From: Hyphomicrobiales bacterium
GTDB taxonomy: Bacteria > Pseudomonadota > Alphaproteobacteria > Rhizobiales > Beijerinckiaceae
Length of the DNA: 64,000 nucleotides
Direction: 5' to 3'
NCBI GenBank assembly: GCA_027483795.1
Contig: JAIXTT010000112.1
Span: forward strand, 17,539 to 81,538
Position 1 is the stretch's first letter, and every line of letters starts with the position of its first letter. A model generated the notes under the pieces. That model made no database searches, was not told the DNA's origin, and worked only from the letters and a program-made list of their open reading frames with translations. Below are positions 42,741-51,484 of the stretch, piece after piece. Position numbers and translations under genes: made by a program.

Positions 42741-45172
42741 CGTCCCTCCGGGCCTTGGCCCGGAGGGAGGTTCAAGCGTCGTGCCAAAGCCGCGGCATCG
42801 CGGCGGAAACGGTCGAGTTCGGCATCGGGAATCTTCGCCGCCGCCGTCCAGATCTTGCCGAAACGCGAAACGAGCTCGGTCCGGAGCGCCGCGGCTTCGG
42901 GCTCGGGGCGTCCGTCGAGCCATTCCATCCAGCGCCGGTCGAGCACCCCTTCGGCGAGGCGGAACAGGTCGCGATGCAGGTCGCCCGTGCCCGCGCAGGG
43001 CTCGGTCGACGGCATGAAGATCTGCACGTCCCCTTCGCGCCCGTCGGTCGGGTCGAACGGATCGGCGGTCGGCATGCGCGCATGCCATTGCAGATAGCGT
43101 TCCGCCCCGACGAGCTTGGTCCAATAGCCCGCCGCGAGCCGCGGCCGCCCGGCATTGTAGAGCCAGACGCGCGGCCCCAGCGCCCGCAGCGCCTCGATCC
43201 GCGCCGGATCGATGCCGAAGCCGGGATTGACGATCGCCACGTCGAGCACGCCCGCATGGCGCACGTCGCCGGGATTGTTGAGCTGCGCGCCGAGCAGCGC
43301 GCGCGGCGCCGCGGCCCGCATCGCCGCGGCGATCTCGACCGGCTTGGGGCCCTTCGCGCCATCATGGTTGGAAGGCTCGTCGGCGATGCTCCAGACGGTC
43401 TTCGGCAGTCCCGCCGCCTCGCTCTCCCGGTCGAGCGTCGCCGCGAGCGCGGCCGCGCCCGCAAGCCCCTGCGCCGCGACGGCCCGCTTGAACGGCGCAT
43501 AAGCGAGCCACGGCCCGGCCGTCCCCTGCTCCGCCGCGATCCGCGCATCGGCGAGAAAGGCCGAACGGTCCTGCGGGGAAGGGGTGGAGAAGGCGGGCGC
43601 GTTTCCGGTCAGTCCGAAGCGCCGCAGCACCGCGAGATCGCAGGCGAGCCGCCGCGCCCGCGCCTCCCGGTCGCCGCCGAACCAGGCGAGATGCGGCGGC
43701 TCGTCGAGATAGAAGCCGACCGGGGCCGGCGTCGGCGGCAGCCGCACCGGCAATATCTCCGCTTCGAAGGGGATCGTCCGCCGGATCCCCCGCGCGACGA
43801 AGACGATCTCGCCCCGCCGGAGGCCCGGCTCGGCGTCCGGCGGCACATGCACGACCATGTCGTAGCGTCGCGGCCGATCCGTGCGCACGGGCAGAACGGA
43901 AACGTCCGCGCGCAGGATCTCCTCGGCCGGGACCAGCACGTTCCGGCCGACGTCGCGGCGTTCGAGCCGGACCTGCGCCGCATGGAGGCTCGCCGGAAGC
44001 GGCCGTCCCGACCATGCGATCGACGCCGAGACGCGCCGCTCCTTGCGCGAGGTCAGCGCGAAGGCGGCGAAGGCCGGCCCGCCCGCCGCGCCGACGAACC
44101 GGAGCGGCTCCGTCGGATCCTCCCCGTCGAGCGCGAAGACGGGGATCGGCGGCCCCTCCTCCTCCGGCCGGATCGTCCAGGCCGCGCGATGCCATTCCGC
44201 CCGCCGCGCCTCGACCTCCGCAAGCGCCGCCCCGTTCAGGGAGGCGGGTTCGACGAGGACGGCCGAAAGATGCCGCGCGCCCGGGCCCTCGCCCGACAAT
44301 TCGATCAGCAGGCCCTCCCCCGGCCGCGGCTCGACCTCGACCGTGACGCGACCGCCCCGATGCGCGCCGTAGAGCGTCCAGGCGTCGTCGCCCGGCCGCC
44401 ATTCGCGGTCGCGTCCGGCCAGATAGCGCCGGGTCAGCCATTCCTCGGGCGAAAGGGTCTCGTCCCGCACCACGCGTCCGGCCACGACGATCCGGCGGCG
44501 CAGCGGATGCGGCAGAAGCTCCCATTCGCCGGGATCCTCGGTCCAGAGCGTCACCCGCAAGGGTCCGCCCGGCACGGCGAGCCGGACCGTCCGGACGCCG
44601 TCGATGCCGCTCGCCGTCAGCGGATCGACCCCCGGCCGCCGGATCGCCCTCATCCGCTCCCCGGCAAGGCGCGGATCGCCGGGCGCGACCCGTTCGAATC
44701 CGGGAAGCAGCGGCGCGTCGACGGGGCCGAAGGAGAACCCCGAAGCGCCGCCGGGCAGTCCGCGGGCGGGCTCCGCCCGAAGCTGCGCGGTCACGGGGGA
44801 AAGCCCCGTGCGGAACAGGATGATGCGCCGCAGGGCATCCGTGCGCAGCGCCCTTCCGTCGGTGCTGCGCAGCCCCGTGACGGGGATGTCCCAGCGGAAC
44901 GGGCCGGGCGCGGTCGTCCGCTCGATATTGGCGCGGCTGCCGTAATCCGTGCTGCGGTCGTCGTCGATGCGCAGCACCAGCGTGACGGGTTCGGTTCCTT
45001 CGATCCGCCCTTCGACGACGAGGACATGCCCGCGGTCGAGGCCGAAGGTCCGGCCGGGGTCATGGGCGAGCGGAAGCCGCGCCGGGCCCGCCGACGGGAT
45101 CTCCGCAAAGGCCGCGCCGCATCCGATCGCGAGCGCCGCGACGACGATCGCCGGCAGCCGGAACGGTCTCAT
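42737..45172 (-). CDS. Large exported protein with GH123/DUF4091-like barrel
   Basis: 811 residues. Signal peptide (hydrophobic residues 6-22, ending AAFAE). Residues about 25-430 look like consecutive beta-sandwich domains. From about 500 a TIM-barrel-like region appears with GFYLDEPPHLAWFG, VWSIADEPSNHDG (acidic DEP pair) and WLYNAGRPRLAAGYW, YLQWHARM, which resembles DUF4091/GH123-type glycoside hydrolases. No activity can be assigned. Coupled by ATGA overlaps to the glycosyltransferase upstream and the lipoprotein downstream; a periplasmic or surface polysaccharide-modifying role is inferred. Confidence 0.65.
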   Translation of the reverse strand: MRPFRLPAIVVAALAIGCGAAFAEIPSAGPARLPLAHDPGRTFGLDRGHVLVVEGRIEGTEPVTLVLRIDDDRSTDYGSRANIERTTAPGPFRWDIPVTGLRSTDGRALRTDALRRIILFRTGLSPVTAQLRAEPARGLPGGASGFSFGPVDAPLLPGFERVAPGDPRLAGERMRAIRRPGVDPLTASGIDGVRTVRLAVPGGPLRVTLWTEDPGEWELLPHPLRRRIVVAGRVVRDETLSPEEWLTRRYLAGRDREWRPGDDAWTLYGAHRGGRVTVEVEPRPGEGLLIELSGEGPGARHLSAVLVEPASLNGAALAEVEARRAEWHRAAWTIRPEEEGPPIPVFALDGEDPTEPLRFVGAAGGPAFAAFALTSRKERRVSASIAWSGRPLPASLHAAQVRLERRDVGRNVLVPAEEILRADVSVLPVRTDRPRRYDMVVHVPPDAEPGLRRGEIVFVARGIRRTIPFEAEILPVRLPPTPAPVGFYLDEPPHLAWFGGDREARARRLACDLAVLRRFGLTGNAPAFSTPSPQDRSAFLADARIAAEQGTAGPWLAYAPFKRAVAAQGLAGAAALAATLDRESEAAGLPKTVWSIADEPSNHDGAKGPKPVEIAAAMRAAAPRALLGAQLNNPGDVRHAGVLDVAIVNPGFGIDPARIEALRALGPRVWLYNAGRPRLAAGYWTKLVGAERYLQWHARMPTADPFDPTDGREGDVQIFMPSTEPCAGTGDLHRDLFRLAEGVLDRRWMEWLDGRPEPEAAALRTELVSRFGKIWTAAAKIPDAELDRFRRDAAALARRLNLPPGQGPEGR

Positions 45173-46299
45173 CCGAGCCGCTCCAGCGCGTCCGCCACCA
45201 CCCGCGCCCGCGCGGTCCAGGTTTCGTCCGCGACCCGCGCCCGCCGCGCCGCCCGGTCGCCTTGATCGGTCCGCACGGCTTCGAGCGCCGCGACGAAGGC
45301 GTCGGGGCCGCGGACCGTCGCGACATGCGCCGCATAAGGCGCGAGCGCCGGGAAGGGGGTCGAGACGACGGGCGTCCCCGCCGCGAGATATTCCCGCAAT
45401 TTCAGCGGGTTGCAGGCGCGGATCTGGGCGCAGTCGCGGAACGGGAGCATCGAGGCCGTCCAATGCGCGCTGTAGCGGGGCAGGTCGGCATGCGGCCGCG
45501 GGCCGAGCAGCCGGACATTGGGCAGTTCCGCGAGTTCGTCGATCGCCGTCAGGACAGGCCCGACGAAGCAGAAGGTCCAGCCCGGCAGCCGCCGCGCGGT
45601 CTCGGCGAGCAGCGGCACGTCGATCCAGTCGGCGAGCGCCCCGTAGAAGCCCGCCACGGGTCCTGCGGGAAGATCCTCGGCGCGCGGGACCGGAGAGGCG
45701 AAGAGATCGAAATCGACCCCGTGCTCGACGAGCAGGGTCTTTTCCGCCGGGAACCGCGCGGCGAGCGCGGGGCTCGCGGCGATCACGAGATCGGCCCGCG
45801 CCGCGAGGCGTTCCTCGTCGCGCAGCACCGCGGCATGATCGACCCCGGCGAGCCCGCCGAAATCGTCGCCGCAATAATAGACCACCGCGCTTTCCCCGAG
45901 CGCTCCCGTCACCGCCGCGGCCGTCGGCAGGGACGCCCAGAGGATCGGCCGGGAGGCGCGGCCCGCGAGCCGCGGGCGGATCTGTCGCGCCAGCGCGCCG
46001 CGATTGATCGCCTCGGCGATCCGGCTCCCCGGCCAAGGCAAGGCGAAGGGGGACAGGACATCGACCGGATCGGACGGACGGGCGCGGTCGCCGGCGGGCG
46101 CCCCGCCGCGACGGCCCGCCGCCATGCGCAGCTTCTCGACGGCCCGCCCTGCGTCCCGCAGCGAGAAGCGCGGGCGACGCAGCCCGATCGAATTGACCCA
46201 CAGGACCCGGCGGTCCTCCGCCAGACGTTTGACGAGATGCTGGGTGGAACTGGGATGACGCCCCCAATCCTCTCCGAAGACGACGAGGTCACGCGGCAC
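45169..46299 (-). CDS. Glycosyltransferase (TuaH-like, GT-B)
   Basis: 376 residues from the GTG at 46299, preceded by GGGAGG. N-terminal VVFGEDWGRHPSSTQHLVKRL and VLWVNSIGLRRPR match glycosyltransferases that act in surface polysaccharide synthesis, and the C-terminal half has VAGFYGALADWIDV, LPNVRLLGPRPHADLP and LREYLAAGTPVVST. It overlaps the acyltransferase gene by 11 bp and the exported GH-like gene by 4 bp. Cytoplasmic face of the inner membrane. Confidence 0.85.
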   Translation of the reverse strand: MPRDLVVFGEDWGRHPSSTQHLVKRLAEDRRVLWVNSIGLRRPRFSLRDAGRAVEKLRMAAGRRGGAPAGDRARPSDPVDVLSPFALPWPGSRIAEAINRGALARQIRPRLAGRASRPILWASLPTAAAVTGALGESAVVYYCGDDFGGLAGVDHAAVLRDEERLAARADLVIAASPALAARFPAEKTLLVEHGVDFDLFASPVPRAEDLPAGPVAGFYGALADWIDVPLLAETARRLPGWTFCFVGPVLTAIDELAELPNVRLLGPRPHADLPRYSAHWTASMLPFRDCAQIRACNPLKLREYLAAGTPVVSTPFPALAPYAAHVATVRGPDAFVAALEAVRTDQGDRAARRARVADETWTARARVVADALERLG

Positions 46300-47014
46300 G
46301 GTCGGCCTCCCGCAAGGGCCGGATCACCCGCGCCGGAACGCCGCCCGCCAGCACCCCCGGCGGCAGGCTCTTCGTCACCACGCTTCCCGCCGCCACCACG
46401 GTGCCGCGACCGATGGTGACGCCCGCCATGACGCTCACGCCGGTGGCGAGCCAGACGTCGTCCTCGAGCACGATGTCGCCGACCTGATCCTCGGTGTCGG
46501 GCAGGCCCGCGGCGCGGTCGGCCGGGTCGAGCGGATGGCCCGGATAGCCCGCGAGCAGCGCGCGGCCCGCGAGCCGCACATTGTTCCCGATCACCACGCG
46601 GCGACCCACGGCGATCGTGGTCTGCCAGCCGAGATCGATGTTGGAGCCGACGATCAGTTCGGGAATTTCCGTCCCGTTCGAGCGGCCCGTGATCGTGACG
46701 ATCCCGGACACGCGGCAATCGGAGCCGAAGCGCATCCGCACCGGCCCGATCACCAGCGGCATGCCGCCGTAAAGATGCAGCCGCGGCGCGGGACCTTCGA
46801 GCCGGGCGCGGAAGAGCGGCGTGTACCAGAGCCCCCGCAGCGTCTCGTGCAGCAGCGTCGCGGCGATCCGATGCAGCGCATAAAGCGGCCGGTGGATCGG
46901 CCGGATCACCGGCAGGGCCCAGGCATGGCGGGCGCGGGCGAGCCGCAGCAGCAGGGCCGCGACCGGATGGTCGCCGCGCTTCACCCAGCGGCGGAGGGCG
47001 AGGGAGGCGTTCAT
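46289..47014 (-). CDS. Hexapeptide-repeat acyltransferase
   Basis: 241 residues. The left-handed beta-helix is visible from about residue 120 (PELIVGSNIDLGWQTTIAVG, VVIGNNVRLAG, VGDIVLEDDVWLATGVSVMAGVTIGRGTVVAAGSVVTKSLPPGV read in hexapeptide steps), with the usual catalytic-type region near HPLDPADR. An N-terminal helical extension of about 75 residues is unusual. Likely O- or N-acetylates a sugar in the polysaccharide. Coupled to the SIS gene by an ATGA overlap. Confidence 0.88.
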   Translation of the reverse strand: MNASLALRRWVKRGDHPVAALLLRLARARHAWALPVIRPIHRPLYALHRIAATLLHETLRGLWYTPLFRARLEGPAPRLHLYGGMPLVIGPVRMRFGSDCRVSGIVTITGRSNGTEIPELIVGSNIDLGWQTTIAVGRRVVIGNNVRLAGRALLAGYPGHPLDPADRAAGLPDTEDQVGDIVLEDDVWLATGVSVMAGVTIGRGTVVAAGSVVTKSLPPGVLAGGVPARVIRPLREADRAA

Positions 47015-48150
47015 TCGTCGGTCACCGCCTTGGCGAGGTTGCGAGGGCGGTCGACGTCGATGCCGCGACGCACCGCGAGATGATGGGCGAGGAGCTGGAG
47101 CGGCACCGTCGAGACGATGGGCCGGACGAAGGCCGGGCAGAGCGGCACCGTCAGCGCCGTGGTGATGCAGTCGGCGAGGCCGAGAATGGCCGCCCGGTCC
47201 CCCACCACGACGATGCGCCCGCCCCGTGCGGCGGCGCGGCGGAGATCGACCGCGAGGCGCGCGAAATCGGGACCGGAAGCGGCGGGCGCGACGACGGGCA
47301 GATCCCGGTCCACGAGCGCCATCGGTCCGTGCTTGAGTTCGCCCGCGGGCAGGGCCTCGGCATGGATGCAGGCGATCTCCTTGAGCTTCAGCGCGCCCTC
47401 GGCCGCGACGGGCAGGAGCGCGCCCCGCGCCACGAACAGCGCGCTGCGCGCCCTGTCGAAATGCGGCAGCACTTCCATGACCGCGGGCTCGTTCTCAAGC
47501 GCGAGCGCGATCCATTCGGGCACCCGGTCGAGCGCGGCGCGGTCGCGGTCGATCCTGCGGGGGTCGACGCCGCGCAGCTCCCCCGTGCGCAGCGCCAGCC
47601 GCGCAAGAACCTGCAGCGCCGCGGTGAAGCTCTTGGTGGCGCAGACGCCGGCTTCCCGGCCCGCCGAGGCGGGCAGCACGACGTCGGCCTCGCGCGCCAG
47701 CGTTCCGCCCGGTTCGTTGACCACCGCGACCACGGGAATCCCCGCCTCGCGCAGGCGCATCATGCAGGCGACGGTGTCGGAGGTCTCGCCCGACTGGGAG
47801 ACGAGGAGGCCGATCTCGTCGTCCGCCTCGGACGGGGGCGCGTCGCGGAATTCGCAGGCGACCTCCGCCTTGGCGGGCAGGCCCGCCACCGTCTCGAACC
47901 AGCGTTCCGCGATCCTCGCCGCGCAGGCGGAACTGCCCGCGCCGATGATGCGGATCCGTTTCAGCCGGGCGGGGTCGAGCCGGTCGAAATCGGCGAAGCC
48001 GTCGGACCGGCCGTAGCGTTCGGCGACGGCGCGGGCCGCGAGCGGCTGCTCGTGGATGTCCCGGTGCATGGCCGATCCGGTCTCGCCGGGGATGAACCCC
48101 GGCATCTGGGCGTCCGTCCGCGCGGGCGGCGGGAAGGCGAGGGCCGTCAT
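47011..48150 (-). CDS. GlmS-like tandem SIS domain protein without glutaminase
   Basis: 379 residues: two SIS domains (about 45-190 and 215-365), including RIIGAGSSACAARIAERWFET, VSQSGETSDTVACMMRLREAG and the C-terminal RPRNLAKAVTDE that closes GlmS. The N-terminal glutamine amidotransferase domain (Cys2) of GlmS is missing, so it resembles NagB-II/AgaS-type deaminase-isomerases. May interconvert fructose-6-phosphate and an amino-sugar phosphate for polymer precursor supply. GGAGG lies upstream of the ATG at 48150. Confidence 0.85.
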   Translation of the reverse strand: MTALAFPPPARTDAQMPGFIPGETGSAMHRDIHEQPLAARAVAERYGRSDGFADFDRLDPARLKRIRIIGAGSSACAARIAERWFETVAGLPAKAEVACEFRDAPPSEADDEIGLLVSQSGETSDTVACMMRLREAGIPVVAVVNEPGGTLAREADVVLPASAGREAGVCATKSFTAALQVLARLALRTGELRGVDPRRIDRDRAALDRVPEWIALALENEPAVMEVLPHFDRARSALFVARGALLPVAAEGALKLKEIACIHAEALPAGELKHGPMALVDRDLPVVAPAASGPDFARLAVDLRRAAARGGRIVVVGDRAAILGLADCITTALTVPLCPAFVRPIVSTVPLQLLAHHLAVRRGIDVDRPRNLAKAVTDE

Positions 48151-48225
48151 GGATGCTGATCCTCCGTCCCCCGGCCCGGTGCAGGAGACGGGCCGGCCCG
48201 CCGGCCCGCCCGGATCGTCCGGAAA

Positions 48226-49641
48226 TCAAGGATTCGGCGGGGGCCGCGGCGGCGCGTCCGTTGCAGTTCCGGAGAGGTCGTTCGCATATCGCGAAGCCGC
48301 GGCGGCGAGCGCGAGCAGGATGTAGGGCGGCCAGAGAAAGCCCTGCGTGAGGAAGGTGCCGGAGACGCAGAAGCCCGTCAGTCCCGCCACGATCGCGAGA
48401 TTGATCGCGAGCGCCTCCTGCTGCCGCGACCCGTGGACCTCGAGCAGACGCCGGCTGCGCAGACAGGAGAGGAACACCGAAACGAGCATGAAGACGAAGG
48501 TGAAGATCCCCGGAAAGCCCGTGGAGGACAGCACCTCGAACCAGGTCGAGTGAACGGTATAGACCTTTCCGGTCCAGACGGGGACGTAGAAGAAGTAGTT
48601 GGTCGTGAAGTTCTCGATCCCGACCCCGGTCAGCGGCCGGGCCAGCGCCATGCCCCAAGCGGCCTGCCAGGCATAGAGCCGACCCATGGCGCTTTCGTCG
48701 ATCCCGTCCTCATGGGCGCCGCCCGAAGCCCGGCTCGAAATCCCCGCGACGGCGGCGAGGCCGATGAGGCCGATTCCGCCCAAGGAGCCGAGCACGACCT
48801 TCGACTTGATGACGCGGTTGGCGACGATGCCCGTCACCGCCACGGTCCCGAGCAGTCCGCCCCGGCTCTGGGTGGCGATGATCGCGGAGACGATCATGAC
48901 GTAGATCAGCAGGCCGAGGATCTTCCTGAACACGCCCGTCCGGACCGTGAGATGGGCGAGCGCGAAGCTCATGGGGAAGAGCAGCACCAGCGAGAGATCG
49001 TTGGGGTCGCCGAGCAGCGAGCCGATGTCCCGCCCGATCGTGACGCGGGTGCCCTCCACGAGGCCGATCTCGTTGGCCTTGTTGTAAAGCGTGACGGAGG
49101 ACACCGCGACGCCCGAAGCCAGCATCACGTTGGCCACCAGCGCGAAATCCTTCGGCGTCCTGATCAGCCAGGCGATGGCCAGCGTCATGATGCCGATCTT
49201 CACATAGGTCGAGGTCCAATACCCCATCGCCCGGCCCGTATCGGTCGCGAGGACGACGCCGACGGTGACGAGCATGAAGAAGGTCGCGAAGACCGACAAT
49301 TCCCGGCACCAGAAGGGCCGGATCGAACGCGTCATCACGAGATGCCAGAACAGCACGAAGAGCGTCGGCAGCGCGATCAGCTGCGGAATGCGCAGCGGCG
49401 ACAGCGCCGGGAACACCTCGTGGATCCGGAAATAGGAGAAGACGAGGAAGGCGAGGCAGAGCACCACGGGCTTGCGCAGGGCGAAGATCAGGAACAGCGG
49501 CGCGAGACCGAGCCCCGCCGCGACGAAGGGCGTCGGCGCGACGAGCATCACGAGCCCGGCGACCGCGCTGGCGGCGAGCGCGATCGCGATCTGGCCGGGC
49601 GGGCTCGTCCAGAAGCCCGGACGGACGAGGTGAACGATCAT
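48226..49641 (-). CDS. O-antigen ligase/polymerase-like membrane protein (Wzy/WaaL type)
   Basis: 471 residues, about ten to twelve membrane helices and a large periplasmic loop (about 320-390) in the Wzy_C region, with ATQSRGGLLG and GVGIENFTTNYF as usual for the O-antigen ligase superfamily. Either polymerises or ligates repeat units in the periplasm; in this cluster a polymerase role is likelier. Start at ATG 49641; a longer open frame upstream lacks membrane or coding character and would cover the promoter. First gene of the second polysaccharide operon. Confidence 0.88.
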   Translation of the reverse strand: MIVHLVRPGFWTSPPGQIAIALAASAVAGLVMLVAPTPFVAAGLGLAPLFLIFALRKPVVLCLAFLVFSYFRIHEVFPALSPLRIPQLIALPTLFVLFWHLVMTRSIRPFWCRELSVFATFFMLVTVGVVLATDTGRAMGYWTSTYVKIGIMTLAIAWLIRTPKDFALVANVMLASGVAVSSVTLYNKANEIGLVEGTRVTIGRDIGSLLGDPNDLSLVLLFPMSFALAHLTVRTGVFRKILGLLIYVMIVSAIIATQSRGGLLGTVAVTGIVANRVIKSKVVLGSLGGIGLIGLAAVAGISSRASGGAHEDGIDESAMGRLYAWQAAWGMALARPLTGVGIENFTTNYFFYVPVWTGKVYTVHSTWFEVLSSTGFPGIFTFVFMLVSVFLSCLRSRRLLEVHGSRQQEALAINLAIVAGLTGFCVSGTFLTQGFLWPPYILLALAAAASRYANDLSGTATDAPPRPPPNP

Positions 49642-49711
49642 GACGCGGGTTCCGGAGACCGGCCGGCCCGCACCGTGCAGGCGACCGGAAGCGAAGAGTC
49701 GCGTCGGAAAC

Positions 49712-49727
49712 AGCAACGGCGGTGCCG
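49712..49727 (-). promoter_or_regulatory. Sigma-54 type promoter for the second polysaccharide operon
   Basis: On the minus strand the sequence is CGGCACCGCCGTTGCT: GG at -24 and GC at -12 with exact spacing, TTGC block intact, differing from consensus at two flanking bases. It lies about 70 bp upstream of the ATG at 49641. Confidence 0.6.
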
Positions 49728-49843
49728 GCATTCGATCTTCGCTGATTCGAAATGATGCTTTTCGGAAGATTTCAGATGATTTCTCGATCTTTTCGCCGGG
49801 TTTTCGCGGCGCTTTCCGAGGACTTTGCCGAAGCTCGGGCCTG

Positions 49844-49866
49844 CGCGTTCCGCGTCGCGGAACGCA
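49844..49866. promoter_or_regulatory. Inverted repeat, candidate activator site
   Basis: GCGTTCCGC-GTC-GCGGAACGC (49845-49865) is a perfect 9-bp inverted repeat. Each arm, with its flank, differs by one base from the core CGCGTTTCGCG found twice at 37409-37440. It lies about 120 bp upstream of the sigma-54-like promoter at 49712-49727 and 41 bp before the divergent regulator gene. Confidence 0.5.
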
Positions 49867-49906
49867 AAACCCCGGCGTCGGACTCTCGCGGAACGGGAGA
49901 TGCCCG

Positions 49907-51436
49907 ATGCATGTCCTGACCCTCGAAACCCCTGTCACGCTCGAAGGCGTCTCCCTGGCCCGTCGCCGGATCGCCCGCAGCCTGCGCGAACTCCGCTTCG
50001 ACTCCGGCCTGATCGAGGATCTCGCCCTCGCGGTGGCGGAACTCGGAGCGAATCTGGTCCGCCATGCCGCCCCCAGGCCCGAACGCCTCAGCATCTCCGC
50101 CCAGGTCGACGGCAGCGCGATCCGGTTGGAAATGGCCGATGACGGAGGCGCTTGGCCCGAGCTCCCCGGCCGGCTCGATTCCGCCCGGCGGATGATCGCA
50201 TCCCGCGACGCCGAAGGCGGCCGCGGCCTGATGCTGGTCGCCCGCGCCGTCGATCGCTGGGAGTTCGAGACGGGACCGGACGGCAATCGCCTGAAACTCT
50301 GGCGGCGCATGCATCGCCGCACGCCGCTCGTCCTGATCGTGGAGGACGACGCCGAACTGCTCGATCTCTTCACTTGGCAGATCGGATCGGCCTGCCGCGT
50401 CGTGACGGCGGGCGATCTCGACTCCGCCGCTCGCGTCCTCGATTCGTTGCCCGTGGACTGCGTGGTGACCGATCTTCATCTCGGCACGGAGAGCGGCAAC
50501 GGGCTCGTCGAACGGCTCGAAAGGGATCCCGAACGCCCGCCGGTGCCGATCGTGGTCGTCACCGGCGACGGCGACCGCAGCGTCCATGCAGGCTCGCTCG
50601 AACTCGGCATCGAGCGCGTTCTGACGAAGCCCGTCAGCGGCGCGGAGATCATGGCCGCGATCCGGACGGCGATGGTGCGGGCGGCACGCCAGCGCGCCCG
50701 CCTGATGCGGCATTTCTCGGCCGTGCTCGACGCGCTGCTCGCCGATCGCCTGCCCGAAAGGGCGGCGGGTTTCGAAATGCGTTCCCGCTCCGCCGCGGCC
50801 GCCCTCGGCGGCGGAGATGCGGTGCTTCTCGTGGATCGCGGCGGCGAGCGACGGATCGTCATGCTCGACGCCATGGGCCACGGGCTCGGTGCCAAGGCGG
50901 CCGCGGTGGCGCTCGTCGCGATGGCACGGACCCTCGAGACGACGGCCGCCCCGCGCAGCTGCCGCGAATTCGTGAACGGCCTCTCGGCACTCGTCGAACA
51001 GGAAAGCGCCATGGCGGGCTTCGTCGCGACGGCGCTGGTGATCGATCTGCGCGACGGAGAAGCCTCGATCGCGAGCGCGGGTCATCCCCGACCGCTGCTC
51101 GTCAAGGCGGGGGGAAGCGCGGAGACCGTGGCCGTGTCGGGACCGCCGCTCGGCCTCATTCTGCCCGAAGTTCCGACCGAAACCACGATCCGGCTCGCTC
51201 CGGGGGACCGGCTGTTCCTCTGCAGCGACGGCGTCGACGCCTATGGCCTCGCCTGCGGCGGCCCCCCGCCGGACTGGCTCGTCGAACCGCTGGCGCGCCG
51301 GGGAACCGGCATCGCCGAGACCGCCGACGCGGCCGCAGCGGTGATCGTCGAACGTCTGGGGCCGGATCCGGAGGACGACTGGTCCTTCCTTCTGCTCGCG
51401 CCCGAAAAGAGGGATCCGCCCGACCGTCCGATTTGA
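49907..51436 (+). CDS. HATPase-receiver-PP2C fusion regulator
   Basis: 509 residues in three parts. Residues 1-135: RsbW-type HATPase (N-box AVAELGANLVRHA, DDGGAW, GGRGLMLVARAVD). Residues 138-255: receiver with acceptor Asp189 (VVTDLHLG) and Lys241. Residues 285-505: SpoIIE/RsbU-type PP2C phosphatase with GGGDAVLLVD, LDAMGHG, CSDGVDAYG and a final DDWSF aspartate pair. All three look catalytically complete, so one protein could both phosphorylate and dephosphorylate a STAS antagonist under receiver control. GGGAGA precedes the ATG at 49907. Divergent from the polysaccharide operon. Confidence 0.9.
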   Translation: MHVLTLETPVTLEGVSLARRRIARSLRELRFDSGLIEDLALAVAELGANLVRHAAPRPERLSISAQVDGSAIRLEMADDGGAWPELPGRLDSARRMIASRDAEGGRGLMLVARAVDRWEFETGPDGNRLKLWRRMHRRTPLVLIVEDDAELLDLFTWQIGSACRVVTAGDLDSAARVLDSLPVDCVVTDLHLGTESGNGLVERLERDPERPPVPIVVVTGDGDRSVHAGSLELGIERVLTKPVSGAEIMAAIRTAMVRAARQRARLMRHFSAVLDALLADRLPERAAGFEMRSRSAAAALGGGDAVLLVDRGGERRIVMLDAMGHGLGAKAAAVALVAMARTLETTAAPRSCREFVNGLSALVEQESAMAGFVATALVIDLRDGEASIASAGHPRPLLVKAGGSAETVAVSGPPLGLILPEVPTETTIRLAPGDRLFLCSDGVDAYGLACGGPPPDWLVEPLARRGTGIAETADAAAAVIVERLGPDPEDDWSFLLLAPEKRDPPDRPI

Positions 51437-51484
51437 CGTCCGAGCCCGAACAGGGCACTTGACGGCCGAACGGGCGGGATCCCG

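Noticed and set aside
40206..45265. Two long plus-strand open frames (over 900 codons each) opposite the polysaccharide genes
   Set aside because: They mirror the codon pattern of the minus-strand genes, have low-complexity Arg/Pro content, and the minus-strand products have clear family motifs and coupled starts and stops.
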